A stretch of DNA of 64,000 nucleotides from Rhinopomastus cyanomelas (lineage: Eukaryota; Chordata; Aves; Bucerotiformes; Rhinopomastidae), in NCBI GenBank assembly GCA_013400115.1, contig VXBP01009307.1, forward strand, positions 1 through 64,000, in the 5' to 3' direction. The position numbers and the translations under genes were made by a program. The notes beneath the pieces are model-generated. The model did not search any database, was not told the origin of the DNA, and saw only the letters and a program-made list of their open reading frames with translations. Shown in pieces: positions 1 through 10,530 of this stretch (positions are counted from its first letter, which is position 1; each line of letters begins with the position of its first letter).

Positions 1-690
1 TACGATGGGCAGTCCTTCCTTGCAGTCCCTGCCATTATTTTCGATGTTCCCAGGAGTGTGGTTGGAGGCCTTTGCAGTGAAGACCAAGGTAAAAAAGTCA
101 TTGAGAACCTCAGCCTTTTCCATGTCACTTGTGACCACCTCACCTGTTTCCTTTCTGAGGGGNTTGCTCAGCCAGGCAGGCCTTCTAGCATTCTTCCCTC
201 TGTTGGTATACATTGCTCCTGGACACAGAGGAGGACCAGGGCCTGGAAGCTGCTACTATGTGCCTACGAAGGGCCTCATCAGCTTGTTTCTGCTGGTCAG
301 GTGGCCTACAGCAGACCCCTACAGTAACACCACTGTCCCGTCTTCCCTTTTATTTTAACCCACACACTCTCGACCAGCTCATCATCCTTCCCCAGGTGGA
401 GCTCCATTGATTCCAGCTGGTCACTGATATAGAAGGCAACACCTCCCCCTCTCCTTCCCTGCCTATCCTTCCTAAAGACTTGTACCCATCTATCCCTACA
501 TTCCAGTTGTGAGAATCATCCCACCAGGTTTCAGTAATAGCCACTATGTCATGGCATCCCAGCAGCACAGTGGCCCTTAATTCAGGGCTCCCATCTTCTA
601 CTTCTCGCTTTGCACCACCAGGTCTGAAGAAATCAACTGCAAGTACATCATGAACTAATAATTTCTGAGGATCCTTCAGTAGCTGCACTG
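1..690 (-). mobile_element. CR1 LINE fragment (endonuclease start and EN-RT linker)
   Basis: Read on the minus strand, 350-688 encodes a stretch of the CR1 apurinic-like endonuclease with the run DIVAITETWWDDSHNW (this family normally reads ITETWW followed by a D/N-rich stretch). Bases 1-340 match the linker between endonuclease and reverse transcriptase (KAEVLNDFFTLVF-like). The middle of the endonuclease seems to be missing and there are stops and frame breaks, so this is a dead copy running off the left edge. There is an ambiguous base at 163. It lies inside YWHAG intron 1 in the same orientation as the gene. Confidence 0.8.
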
Positions 691-2737
691 GAGATCCATC
701 ACATGATTCAGTTTTATTTATTCATTCACATGGATTTTCACCTAGTTTTATAACTAAATGCCCACCCATTCATGGCTCCTACCTGGCTTTGATGTCTTAA
801 AGCACAGAGCAGAGCAAGCTGAGCAGACCCAGAGATTCTTCTGAGACCATCAGCCTTTGACGGCTTAATCCATGCTATAAGCCTCAACACTTGGCTTTCC
901 TGACTGCATAGCAGAGACCCAGAGTTTCCCTGTCAGACATCTACAAAGCAGTCAAGCTTTTCTGGAGACAACCAGGAGATCCTCAGACTGTCCACTGAGA
1001 ACAGCTTTTGAACATCACCAGAGCTCTCCTCCTACTAGGACACAAAACAGCAACCACATCCTCAGCGCTCACGTTTGTTCTGTTCTATCTAGGGCTTTGG
1101 CACCACGTAATTCAGGGTGTTACCTCTCAACAGAAACCCCAGCAACTGTCTTGTGTGCCTGCACACACACCACACCACTAGTCACACTGAGCACTGGTCT
1201 CAAGGTCCCCTTTTCTGTTTCATTTTTTAAAAGGCAAATGTGCTTCTGAAACAACAGTCTGGCCAGAAGTGCCATCACTGACCTTCTTCCTGGTCTGAAG
1301 CCACCAGCACACAAGCACCCCAGCCTCAAAGAGCTGCTGTCCGTGACTACCTGCAGCCATGCTACCTCTGCCCCCACCTCTAGCTGCTGTCTCATGCTGG
1401 GACCCCATCATGCATCTCCAGTAGCCATTTCACAAGTGACACACCAGAAAGGCTGCCTGGCTGTTCTGTTCCCATCTCACTCCATGGCCAGCTTCTGAAT
1501 GCATGGCTGCCCTCACACGTTCCGTTGTCACCATCACCGTGGTCACAGTTACAACTAGGTGCCACATGACCTAGTCAAGAACAGATTCTTCTTGCGCTCT
1601 CTGGAGTGAGCTATCCCGTGACACCGGCATAGCCGTTGGAAAAACACTTGTCATAAATGCTGTCCTACTTTGACGTTAAGTAGGTGTCTGTTAAACCAGA
1701 CCTACATCCAAAACTTTAACAGATTCCACTGGTTGGGGTCTTTCCACCTCCACTCCTTATCGTCTAGTGTTCTCCTCCACATCATACTTCCAAAAATGGA
1801 AGACACACCGTAACAACTTCTCTCCTTGCTGACCTACATCAACCACATTTTATCTCAGTGTGGCTACAGGTCAAGCCTTCCCCTTCAGACCAAACCAGAC
1901 AAGGAGGCTGCAGGCAGGAGTCACTTCCTCACTGCTGTTTCACTCTGAATAATCCTACGCTAGTTCCCGTTTCTGAAACTGGTGGAGCCGCTCTCATCAC
2001 AGGACAGTGGCTGAAGGGACATGGGATGGTTCTGCCACTGCCCCAAGTGCATCAAGAAGCAAGTTTATTGCTTGTGCTCAAGATATCAGTTAGGGTTTCT
2101 GTGTGTTCCTATGGCTTACAGCACCTTTCATCCCACTCAGCTGCCTTTACCATTTATAGTGACTTTGAATCACCCAAGACAAAGGCTTCAAATTGAAAGG
2201 GAGATGTGAAAACCAAAAGCTCATTTCTTGCATCAGCCTCTAGCTCCACAGCCCCTTAAGCCAAAGTGAATTTCATTGCACTACAGCCAGGCTGGATCAG
2301 TCCTTGGAGCCAACCTACTCCAGTTTCAGTTTGGCACTGATGGATTTCAGCTACAGAAAAAGCAAGTTTCAACTACTTGGATGAGTCCTGCATGGAAAAG
2401 GTCGTAACAGAGGCAAGGTGAGAAACCTGGTGACAACAGCAGAGCTCTGGGCTGTTCCTGTTCTGCATTTTATGTACCGCCCCTTATCTGCAGTGTTTCA
2501 GTCCCACATTTGGTTTAACGGCTCAAGTTCTTCTGCTGCAGAACAACCCAGTGCCATCGATTTGCCTCACCAGCCTCTCCTGCAGCTTTTGAGATAAGGC
2601 TAGAACAAGAAACCATTCTCTGGCCTTCCTGCATGGTTGCCAGGCTTGTTATAGATCTTGCAACCAGCCACGGCTACTGAGCTGACAGAAGGCAACCCAG
2701 ACACCTAGCAAAAACCCACTGGAAGGAACAATCTCAG
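691..2737. other. Intronic sequence, nothing recognised
   Basis: No exon, RNA gene or transposon could be recognised on either strand. Only short, unconserved open frames occur. It is taken as part of YWHAG intron 1 because exon 1 lies to the right on the minus strand and the second coding exon is not in the window. Confidence 0.6.
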
Positions 2738-3320
2738 CTTCACAGAATCAGAGTGGATTGGAAAAGACCTTTCAAGGTCATCTGGTCCAACCCAAGACAC
2801 AGAATCACAGAATGGCTCTGCCTGGAAGGAACCTCTGAGATCACCTAGTTCCAACCCCCTGCCATGGACAGCAACATCTCCCACCTCACCAGGCTGCCTA
2901 GAGTCCCATCCAACCAGGCCTTGGACACTTCCAGGGATGGAGCAGCCATCTCCCTTGCCCTGCTAGCGATGATTCTTTTGGTCCATCAACGACATTGTTG
3001 GTTCTGCACTGCCGTCATGTTAAATTTCTCATCTAGCAATACTCCCAAGTCCTTCTCCTCGGGGCTGCTCTCAATCCATTCATCACCCAGCATAGATTAG
3101 TGCATCTTCAACCAGAGCAGATTGCTCAGAGTCCCAAGGTGCAACCTGACTTGGATTTGTTTCCAGGGATAAGGCTTATCCCACCTGTCTGGGAAACCTC
3201 GACTAGCATCTCACCATCCTCAGTGTAAACAATTTTTCCCTTTAATTTAGTCCGAATCTCCCTCTTTTAAACCATCATCCCTTGTCCTGTTGCCACAGGC
3301 CCAGCACGGAGCTACCAACC
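2738..3320 (-). mobile_element. Mosaic of CR1 3' ends
   Basis: Three CR1 pieces are stacked in minus orientation. A short 3' end at 2738-2800 begins with the CACAGAATCA signature. A second 3' end at 2801-2960 is followed by reverse-transcriptase sequence up to about 3110; its complement reads like the LGVLLDEKFNM-type region. A third 3'-terminal piece occupies 3110-3320. All are degraded. The plus-strand CR1 begins directly after them. Confidence 0.75.
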
Positions 3321-5098
3321 ATTCCTGAATAAAAGTAAAACTAGAAGTAACATAGGCCCCCTGCTGAATGAGGTGGGTACCCTGGAGACAGAGGATGCAG
3401 AGAAGGCAGAGATACTTAACACTTTCTTTGCCTCTGTCTATACTTCTAAGGGTTGTCTTCATATTAAACCCCAGACTGCAGAGGAGGTTGAGGCAACAGG
3501 TGAGCCTGCCTTGGCTCATGAGGACTGGGTTAGGGATAAGTTGATCAAACTGGATGTGCACAAATCCATGGGCCCAGACGGGATGCACCCGCGTGTGCTG
3601 AGGGAGATGGCGGAAGTCATTGCTAGGCCACTCTCCATCATCTTTGCTAGGTCCTGGGGAATGGGAGAGGTGCCTAGGGACTGGAGGATAGCAAATGTTA
3701 CCCCAATCTTTAAAAAGGGAAAGAAGGAAGACTCGGGTAACTATAGACCGGTCAGCTTCAACTCCATCCCAGGAAAGGTGATGGAACAATTTGTCCTAGA
3801 GGCTGTTTCTGGGCACATCAAGGACAGGAGGGTCATCAGGGACAGTCAGCATGGCTTCACAAAGGGAAAGTCATGTTTGACCAACCTGATAGCCTTTTAT
3901 GAGGGCATAACCAGGTGGATGGATGATGGCAGAGCCGTGGATGTCATCTATCTTGACTTAAGAAAGGCATTTGACACGGTCTCTCACAGCATCCTTGCAG
4001 ACAAACTGAGGCAGTGTGGCCTAGATTTTCGGGTAGTGAGGTGGATTGTAAACTGGCTACAGGGTAGAAGTCAGAGAGTGGTGGTCAATGGGACAGAGTC
4101 TAGTTGGAGGCCTGTATCTAGTGGAGTGCCCCAGGGATCGGTGCTGGGACCGGTCCTGTTCAATCTATTCATTGATGACTTGGATGAGGGATTGGCATGC
4201 ACTGTCAGCAAGTTTGCTGATGACACAAAGCTGGGTGGTGTCGCCGACACCCCCGCAGACTGTGCTGCCATTCAGCGAGATCTGGACAGGCTGGAGAACT
4301 GGGCAGAGAAAAATCTAATGAGCTATAACAAGAGTAAGTGCAGAGTCTTGCATCTGGGCAAGAACAACCCTAGGTACCAGTATAGGCTGGGGACTGACCT
4401 GTTGGAGTGTAGTGTAGGGGAAAGGGACTTGGGGGTCCTGGTGGACAGCAGGATGACTATGAGCCAGCAATGTGCTCTTGTGGCCAAGAGGGCCAACAGC
4501 ATCCTGGGGTGGGTCAGAAGGAGGGTGGTTAGCACATCAAGAGAGGTTCTTCTTCCCCTCTACTCTGCCCTGGTGACACCACACCTGGAGTATTGTGTCC
4601 AGTTCTGGGCTCCTCAGTTCAAGAGGGATGTGGAGCTGCTGGAGAGAGTTCAGCGTAGGGCAACAAAGATGATAAAAGAGGTGGAGCACCTCCCTTACAA
4701 GGAGAGGCTGAGGGAGCTGGGTCTCTTTAGCTTGGAGAAGAGGAGACTGAGGGGTGACCTCATTAATGTCTACAAATATTTGAGGGGTGGGTGTCAGAAG
4801 GATGGAACTGGGCTGTTCTTGGTGTCAGGTAGTGATAGGACGAGGGGCAATGGTTGTAAGCTGGAACATAAGAGGTTCCACATCAACCTAAGAAGGAACT
4901 TCTTCATGGTGAGAGTGACGGAGCACTGGAACAGGCTGCCCAGGGGGGTTGTGGTGTCTCCCTCACTGGAGATATTCAAGACCCGACTGGATAGGTTCCT
5001 GTGTGACTTGGTTTAAGTGATCCTGCTGTTGCAGGCGGATTGGACTAGATGATCTTTCGAGGTCCCTTCCAATCCATAATGTTTCTATGATTCTATGA
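3321..5098 (+). mobile_element. CR1 LINE, 5'-truncated, young copy
   Basis: This 5'-truncated CR1 starts in the endonuclease-RT linker, carries one uninterrupted RT frame (3373-5016), a short 3'UTR, and ends at about 5097 with ATTCTATG-type repeats. Its 3' end (GGACTAGATGATCTTTCGAG) is identical to that of the CR1 at 47.8-49.1 kb, so the two belong to one subfamily. It lies antisense to YWHAG inside intron 1. The 5' boundary is approximate. The intact frame points to a recent insertion, yet the missing 5' part (ORF1 and most of the endonuclease) makes it non-autonomous. Confidence 0.92.
3373..5016 (+). CDS. CR1 ORF2 C-terminal part: reverse transcriptase (547 aa)
   Basis: This is a single open frame for the reverse-transcriptase half of CR1 ORF2p, the enzyme that copies LINE RNA at a nicked target. 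Visible motifs in order are: MGPDGMHPRVLRE (about residue 66), IANVTPIFKKGKKEDSGNYRPVS (about 110-130), DVIYLDLRKAFDTVSH (about 190), SSGVPQGSVLGPVLFNLFIDDLD (about 245-265) and the catalytic FADD box within SKFADDTKLGG (about 280). The C-terminal region follows with LVTPHLEYCVQFWAP, RRATKMI, LEKRRLRGDL and HWNRLPRGVV. The aspartates D and DD expected at the active site are present. The upstream endonuclease is missing through 5' truncation, and the Met at 3373 is simply the first in frame, not a natural start. Absence of any stop over 547 codons is unusual in this window, where the other copies are broken. There is no reason to think a host gene uses it. Confidence 0.9.
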   Translation: MGTLETEDAEKAEILNTFFASVYTSKGCLHIKPQTAEEVEATGEPALAHEDWVRDKLIKLDVHKSMGPDGMHPRVLREMAEVIARPLSIIFARSWGMGEVPRDWRIANVTPIFKKGKKEDSGNYRPVSFNSIPGKVMEQFVLEAVSGHIKDRRVIRDSQHGFTKGKSCLTNLIAFYEGITRWMDDGRAVDVIYLDLRKAFDTVSHSILADKLRQCGLDFRVVRWIVNWLQGRSQRVVVNGTESSWRPVSSGVPQGSVLGPVLFNLFIDDLDEGLACTVSKFADDTKLGGVADTPADCAAIQRDLDRLENWAEKNLMSYNKSKCRVLHLGKNNPRYQYRLGTDLLECSVGERDLGVLVDSRMTMSQQCALVAKRANSILGWVRRRVVSTSREVLLPLYSALVTPHLEYCVQFWAPQFKRDVELLERVQRRATKMIKEVEHLPYKERLRELGLFSLEKRRLRGDLINVYKYLRGGCQKDGTGLFLVSGSDRTRGNGCKLEHKRFHINLRRNFFMVRVTEHWNRLPRGVVVSPSLEIFKTRLDRFLCDLV

Positions 5099-8000
5099 AT
5101 CAGCACTACACAGGTTTGTGGCAGGAAGCTGCTCCCACAGCCAGTCTCTGTCTTCTGAGCTGTGAAATAATGATGCCCAAGTTGTTCTTGTCTTTATCAT
5201 GAACCCCCTGATCCTTGTTAGCCTTACTGGAAGACTGGCATTAAACAAGATGAAAACTGGTTGTATGACAACTCGTTTCACCATCTTGCTGCCTCATGTT
5301 AATTAAAAACTCTTGGGAAAATAATCCGTCTCTGATCTAGTGCCTTCCTGCCACCAGATGGGGAGAGCAGCAAGTGGAAGCACATCAGTCGCAGCATTTA
5401 AGAGGACTGTCACTCAGGGCTCATCACACGTCTCCACCAGATGGGATACCAGGACCTTTGCCTGCGAACTACAAAGCAACAGAAGGGACATTGAGCTACA
5501 CCCTCCCCAAGATACAGCAGGCTGGCCAAGCATCATCTGCTCGCCCCAGAGCGTCTGCAGGCACTTCAGCAGTGGGGCAAGATCACTCCCTTCTCTGCCA
5601 CCCAACAGCCTGGGGAGTTCTCCTGCCTCCCGTCACCCAGCCTGTTCCATGTCCATATGCTGTTTCTCCAAGCTTCCTGCACAGAGCAGTGGGGCTGTGT
5701 GCCACTGCCGCCAGAGCTCACATGAGAGTTTGAGGAGCTCAGAGCAGATCCTTCTGACAGGACAGTGATAATTCAGTGACTTCTACCAGCTCTTCTGGAC
5801 TGCATTTAGCTTCTTCAGGCACGAGTTGAAAGGCTCTTTAAGAGTAACTGCAGCTCTTTCCTCAACAGTGTTTCTGTACCAGCTTAGGGACTTAATTTTT
5901 TTATCCATTCAAGCATTATCCTTCTGCAGCAAAGCCCATCCACTCACAGACTTTTCAGCTGAAGCAGCAATCCAAGAGATGACCATTTGTCTAGAGTCTT
6001 AAGACATGGTCAGCGTAGGGGAAGAGTAATTTTTTTCTCACCATCAATTTATGGCAAAAGAAAACCAAATTAGACAGACCTCAGGGCCACACTAGACAAA
6101 CAAACCAAGTTTTGTGTGAGGAGGGTGTTCAGTGCTGCTGGGAGCATTAGCTGCTTAAAGACTTACCTCACAGCTTCCACCACTGTTAATCTGGCTCAGA
6201 TATTTGTGTGTTCCTGCTCTCCCCAGTCTCACTGCCAGGCAGTAAATACTCTGCCACCACACCATCAAATCCTCCCTGCAGCAAATAGTGCCAGGCCCAC
6301 ACGAGACGCTTGGCCTTAATCAGGGGCTCAAAAAAATGAGAGTGTTGTGCTGTACCCATGACCTCTATTTGGTTGAACCAAGCGGAGACTGATGTGCCAT
6401 GGGAACGGCTGAGAGCAAGTTCTGGCTGCTGAGCAAACCTGCTCTCAGCTCTGCCTGGCCGATCAGTTTGTAAGTGGTCAGCTCTTGGCTTGATGGCAGA
6501 GCCATTGCTGATGGAGAGCTGCTGCTCCAACGGGATGAAACAGGATAAACTGCAACCATGGAACAGCTCCCTGCAAGCCACCATTCCGACTCCTAACCAC
6601 CTTGTGTCCTTCTGCCCACTGCTTTGGAAACATCTCATGATGAGGTTCTGGAAATATTTAAAAAAAACAAAACCCAAACCACCCCAAAATACCAAACAAG
6701 ACACCAAGATTTCTCTTCAAGGTCTTTTGGGCTGCAGAACCAACAGTTTCTTGCAGAGTCTGAAATGTGTTTTACCAGATGAAGCAGAAGACTGTCCACA
6801 GAATCCAGCTGGACTCCAGTATGCCAGCTCCACCATGGGTTTCATTTCCACCCTGGGGTGTAATGTGAGTATTCCTCCAGATGTACTTCACCCTCCCACT
6901 GCTTCAGGGATTTCAGGCTTCATCTTGGACACCTTTAGCAAATACCATTTTATTTCATTTCTTGACTTTCCGTTGTGCAAGTTTGTTTAGGTTTGTGCTC
7001 TGGCAGCTTTCTGGAGCACCACAGCCAATTTGAAATTACAAAGAGAGTCATTTCACTTGTCTAGAACTGGCTGTAAAGTTAACTATCCTTGCCTGGCTCC
7101 ATCTCTCTTCTCCCAATTCTCTTTTGAAGCCCAAGGGAGTACTACCACGGATTTGATCTCAGCTCATCACAGGCGACAGAGCCCCTCAGGCACTGACATC
7201 TTGACACTACCAAACACCAAGAAACCAAGTTCCCAACTTGAAGGTTAATGAAATATTCATCCCACGTAACAAAGTCCAACAGCATCAACAGGCAAAGCTC
7301 CAACGCCTTCCTCAACTGGGTGTAAATCAAAGGCTGTTAATCTTCCCCAGGTTCTCATCCACTGCTGAATATTAAGCATTAGCCTTTTACAAGCATGGAT
7401 TTCCTGTAGCAGGGTTCTGCTCATGTACAGCACAGCAACAGCTTCTCTGACTGCTACTAATAAACAACTTTACGCTGCCCAGCACCACAACTGTCCAAAC
7501 AACGTGTCCGTCACCAACCTCGTTAGCACCGAAGTTGCCACTTCATGCTGGTAATTTTCTAGAGCCTTGCTGAAACAATCTTAGAGTGGAATCAGAAGCA
7601 TGCGGGCAGACCAAGTAGCTTTGCCTGGGATGTAAGCAAAGACACATCCCCAGCAAGGCAGCAGCCCAGCCACTGAGATCCAGGGGAAGTTGCAAACATT
7701 AGAGAAGGTTTTGTACTTCAGTTCATGCTTTGCGTCTGTCCAAGGGCAGCTGCCCTGAATATGCAGAGACTGACTCAATTCTAACATCTCCTTCAGAGAA
7801 GGGAAGCATTACTCATTCTAATCCTGAATGTTGTGCCATCATGGGTGACATGCTCTCTACTCACTCTCCCACCGCTATTAACACAATGGTCACTATATCA
7901 CTAGTTTGGGGCCAAGAACTTTAGGTTTCTTTAAAACATAACTGAGCATGTGCTGGATCGTGCCTGAGATCTGACTAGGTCTGGGTTAGCACAGAAAAAC

Positions 8001-9859
8001 CTGAGACTGGTGGAAGTTCGTCCTTAAACACGCAGACAAAGGCTTTTGTTTCCCCAGCCACTAACTGCTCTTGAGACACTCTTTCTGCAGTTTTTCCTGC
8101 AGCCCCAGGATTGCTGCCTCACCATTTTCCAGAATTTACCATTTCTGGGCTTTTCCAGACCCTACCAAGCAATCAGCAACCTGTGTGAAGGTTGAGCCAC
8201 ATACTCCCCAGTCCCAGCGACGCCCAGGGTTCTGTCTCACTTAGAGGGGCTGCAGAGACATTAACAGCTCAGGATGGTCATCACTGTGCACTGGAAGGAG
8301 CCAGACAAAGCCATCCAGCTGCAGAGCTCCTCCCCAAGGCTGGCTCTCCGCAGGGAAGAATCCAACATCTTGACATCTGGACTCAGGAGAGAAGAGCCAG
8401 ACCTCTTTCCTTAAATACTAAAATAACTGAGAGCAAAATGAAAGTGCTTTTGTCACTGTTTTCCTCCATTTTAAGGCAGGAGGAGGAACCAAGTTCCACA
8501 AACCTCACAGCCAGCTAGTCACGAGCCTGTGTTCTTCCCCTTTCCTGCTTGCCCCCATTTGTGCTCAATGCTTGCTCTGCCTTGGATGAGGGATGGTGGG
8601 AAGAGGCATGAACAGAGGCCAGAAGGTTTCTCAGCAGGTTCAGAGAGCACCCAGCCTTTTCACTCCACAGGGAAAGATTGAAAGGTGCAGGGGCAGAGCC
8701 TGGCAGCCACCGCAGAACCTTTTATCTAATGACCACCAGCATCAAACTAGCCACAGCTAGTTATCTGAGAAGCATCCTGAAGCCAAGCTGATGGTTTCAG
8801 AAGTTGAAAGACAAAACTGTATCTCACCACTACAGTGACAATTTCACAGCTACTTCTCCTTCGTTTCAGCAGGTGCTACAACATGTTTCCAAGCTATCAC
8901 TTGTGAGTGGTGGCTACCATTTGCAGAACCAAGCCAAGTAAATACCTGCTACCATTTTAATGAATTTTTCACTTTCCAGACACCAAGTTGTCATCTGTCT
9001 GCAGCCATGTGGATCTAACAGGATGGAGGCAGAACTTCAGCCAAAGGCACATTAGGTTAGTCACCTCTGTAGTAGGGAACAGAAGCTGGTTAAGGCTTTT
9101 GGCCTTCCAGGAAGAAATAAAGGCCTGGACAGCAAACGAAGGTCTATGCTGCTGGCATACCAATCAGCACAGAAATGGTTGTAACTGCAGAAGTGTTGGA
9201 CAAATTGAGCTGCAGGGCTCTGAAGAGTAGAATGCAAGGAAGCAGCAAGTATGCATCCAGAGACCATCAAAGCCATGTACCACTTTGCCAGGATGGACTA
9301 GGAGATGACACCTATATTCCATCAAGACTCAACTGAAGTGCTTGGGACACCAGGCAAACCCTTTCTTGTTGTGCCCTGTGACAGTCGCTCTGGTCTGCAC
9401 TCACGTCACTGTCAGGAGGTTCAGCCAGGCTTTTCCACAGAAGATTCCTACATCTGAGCTCAAAGCCACCTCCCAAGCAGCAGCTAGACACAAAATCTTT
9501 GGTAGTTTATTTTTCCCAATTAAGTACCCCTGCAGACAACTTTCTATTCATTCGTTTGTACATGACAGACTAGAGCACGAAGCTGCTCAGACTAGAAGTT
9601 GAAGCGTTCAGTTGTAGAGTGCTATGGTAGATCCTGGCCAAATGGGTCACCACCCACAGAAATTTCTCCAGATGTAAATAATGGCTTCCACTCTCCTCTT
9701 CAACACCCTGCTCCATCAGCTGCACCCTAAGCCATGTTTCTTCTTGTGTCCTCAAAGTCACCCCTAACAGATCAATTCCTAACTGAGTACACAACAGTCA
9801 CCATGGAACACATAACAAGCACATCTGGCTCAAGGCCTCACCCTACCCGAATCTGCAGC
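5099..9859. other. YWHAG intron 1, nothing recognised
   Basis: A long stretch of ordinary intronic sequence without recognisable exons, RNA genes or CR1 copies. An A-rich run lies near 6655-6700. Open frames here are short and lack domain signatures. Confidence 0.6.
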
Positions 9860-10195
9860 TACAGAAACACAGACTGGTTTGGGTTGGAAGGGACCTTTCA
9901 AGGTCATCTAGTCCAATCCTCCTGCAGTGAGCAGGGACATCTTCAATTAGAGTAGGTTGATCAGAGCTCTGTCAAATCTGACCTTTAACATTTCCACGGA
10001 TGGGGCTTTTCCTACCTGTCTGGGCAACCTGGGCCACAGTCCCACCACTCTCAGTGTAAAAAACTTTCTTCCTCCCATCTCATCTGAATTTCCCCTTTTA
10101 GTTGAAAACCATCACTGTTGTTCTGTCACAACACCTAGAACAGGCTGGCTGGTGTGTTCTCACTCACCTTGCCCCAAACAGGAGGAAGCTAACGT
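9860..10195 (-). mobile_element. CR1 3' end
   Basis: The minus-strand copy begins with the terminal signature around 9865 (GGTTTGGGTTGGAAGGGACC) and continues through the CR1 3' region up to about 10195. The match is degraded by indels and stops. Confidence 0.85.
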
Positions 10196-10224
10196 TACTG
10201 CTATCTACAGCTGCCTGACAGGAG

Positions 10225-10530
10225 GTTGAAGAGAGGTGGGGGTTGGTCTCTTCTCACAAGGAAGAAGGGACAGGACCAGAGGAAATGGCCTCAAGCTGCA
10301 CCAGGGGAAGTTTAGGGAAGACTTCTTCCTGGAAAAGGCTCTCAGGCCTCAGAACAGGCTGCCCAGGGAGGGAGTTGAATCACAATCCCTGGCCATGTTC
10401 CACAGTAGTGGAGATCTGGAGCTCAGGGACAGGGTTTAGTGGTAAGGTGGGACAGTTGGGTTCATGGTTGGACTGGATGATCTTGAAGATCTTTTCCAAC
10501 CTTAACGATTCTTCTTGTGATTCTAAAGTG
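10225..10530 (+). mobile_element. CR1 3' end
   Basis: Plus-strand CR1 tail with the RTRGNGLKLHQGKFR-like coding remnant, then NRLPREGVE, then the 3'UTR ending in TTCCAACCTTAACGATTC near 10510. It is head to head with the preceding minus-strand copy, separated by about 30 bases. Confidence 0.85.
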
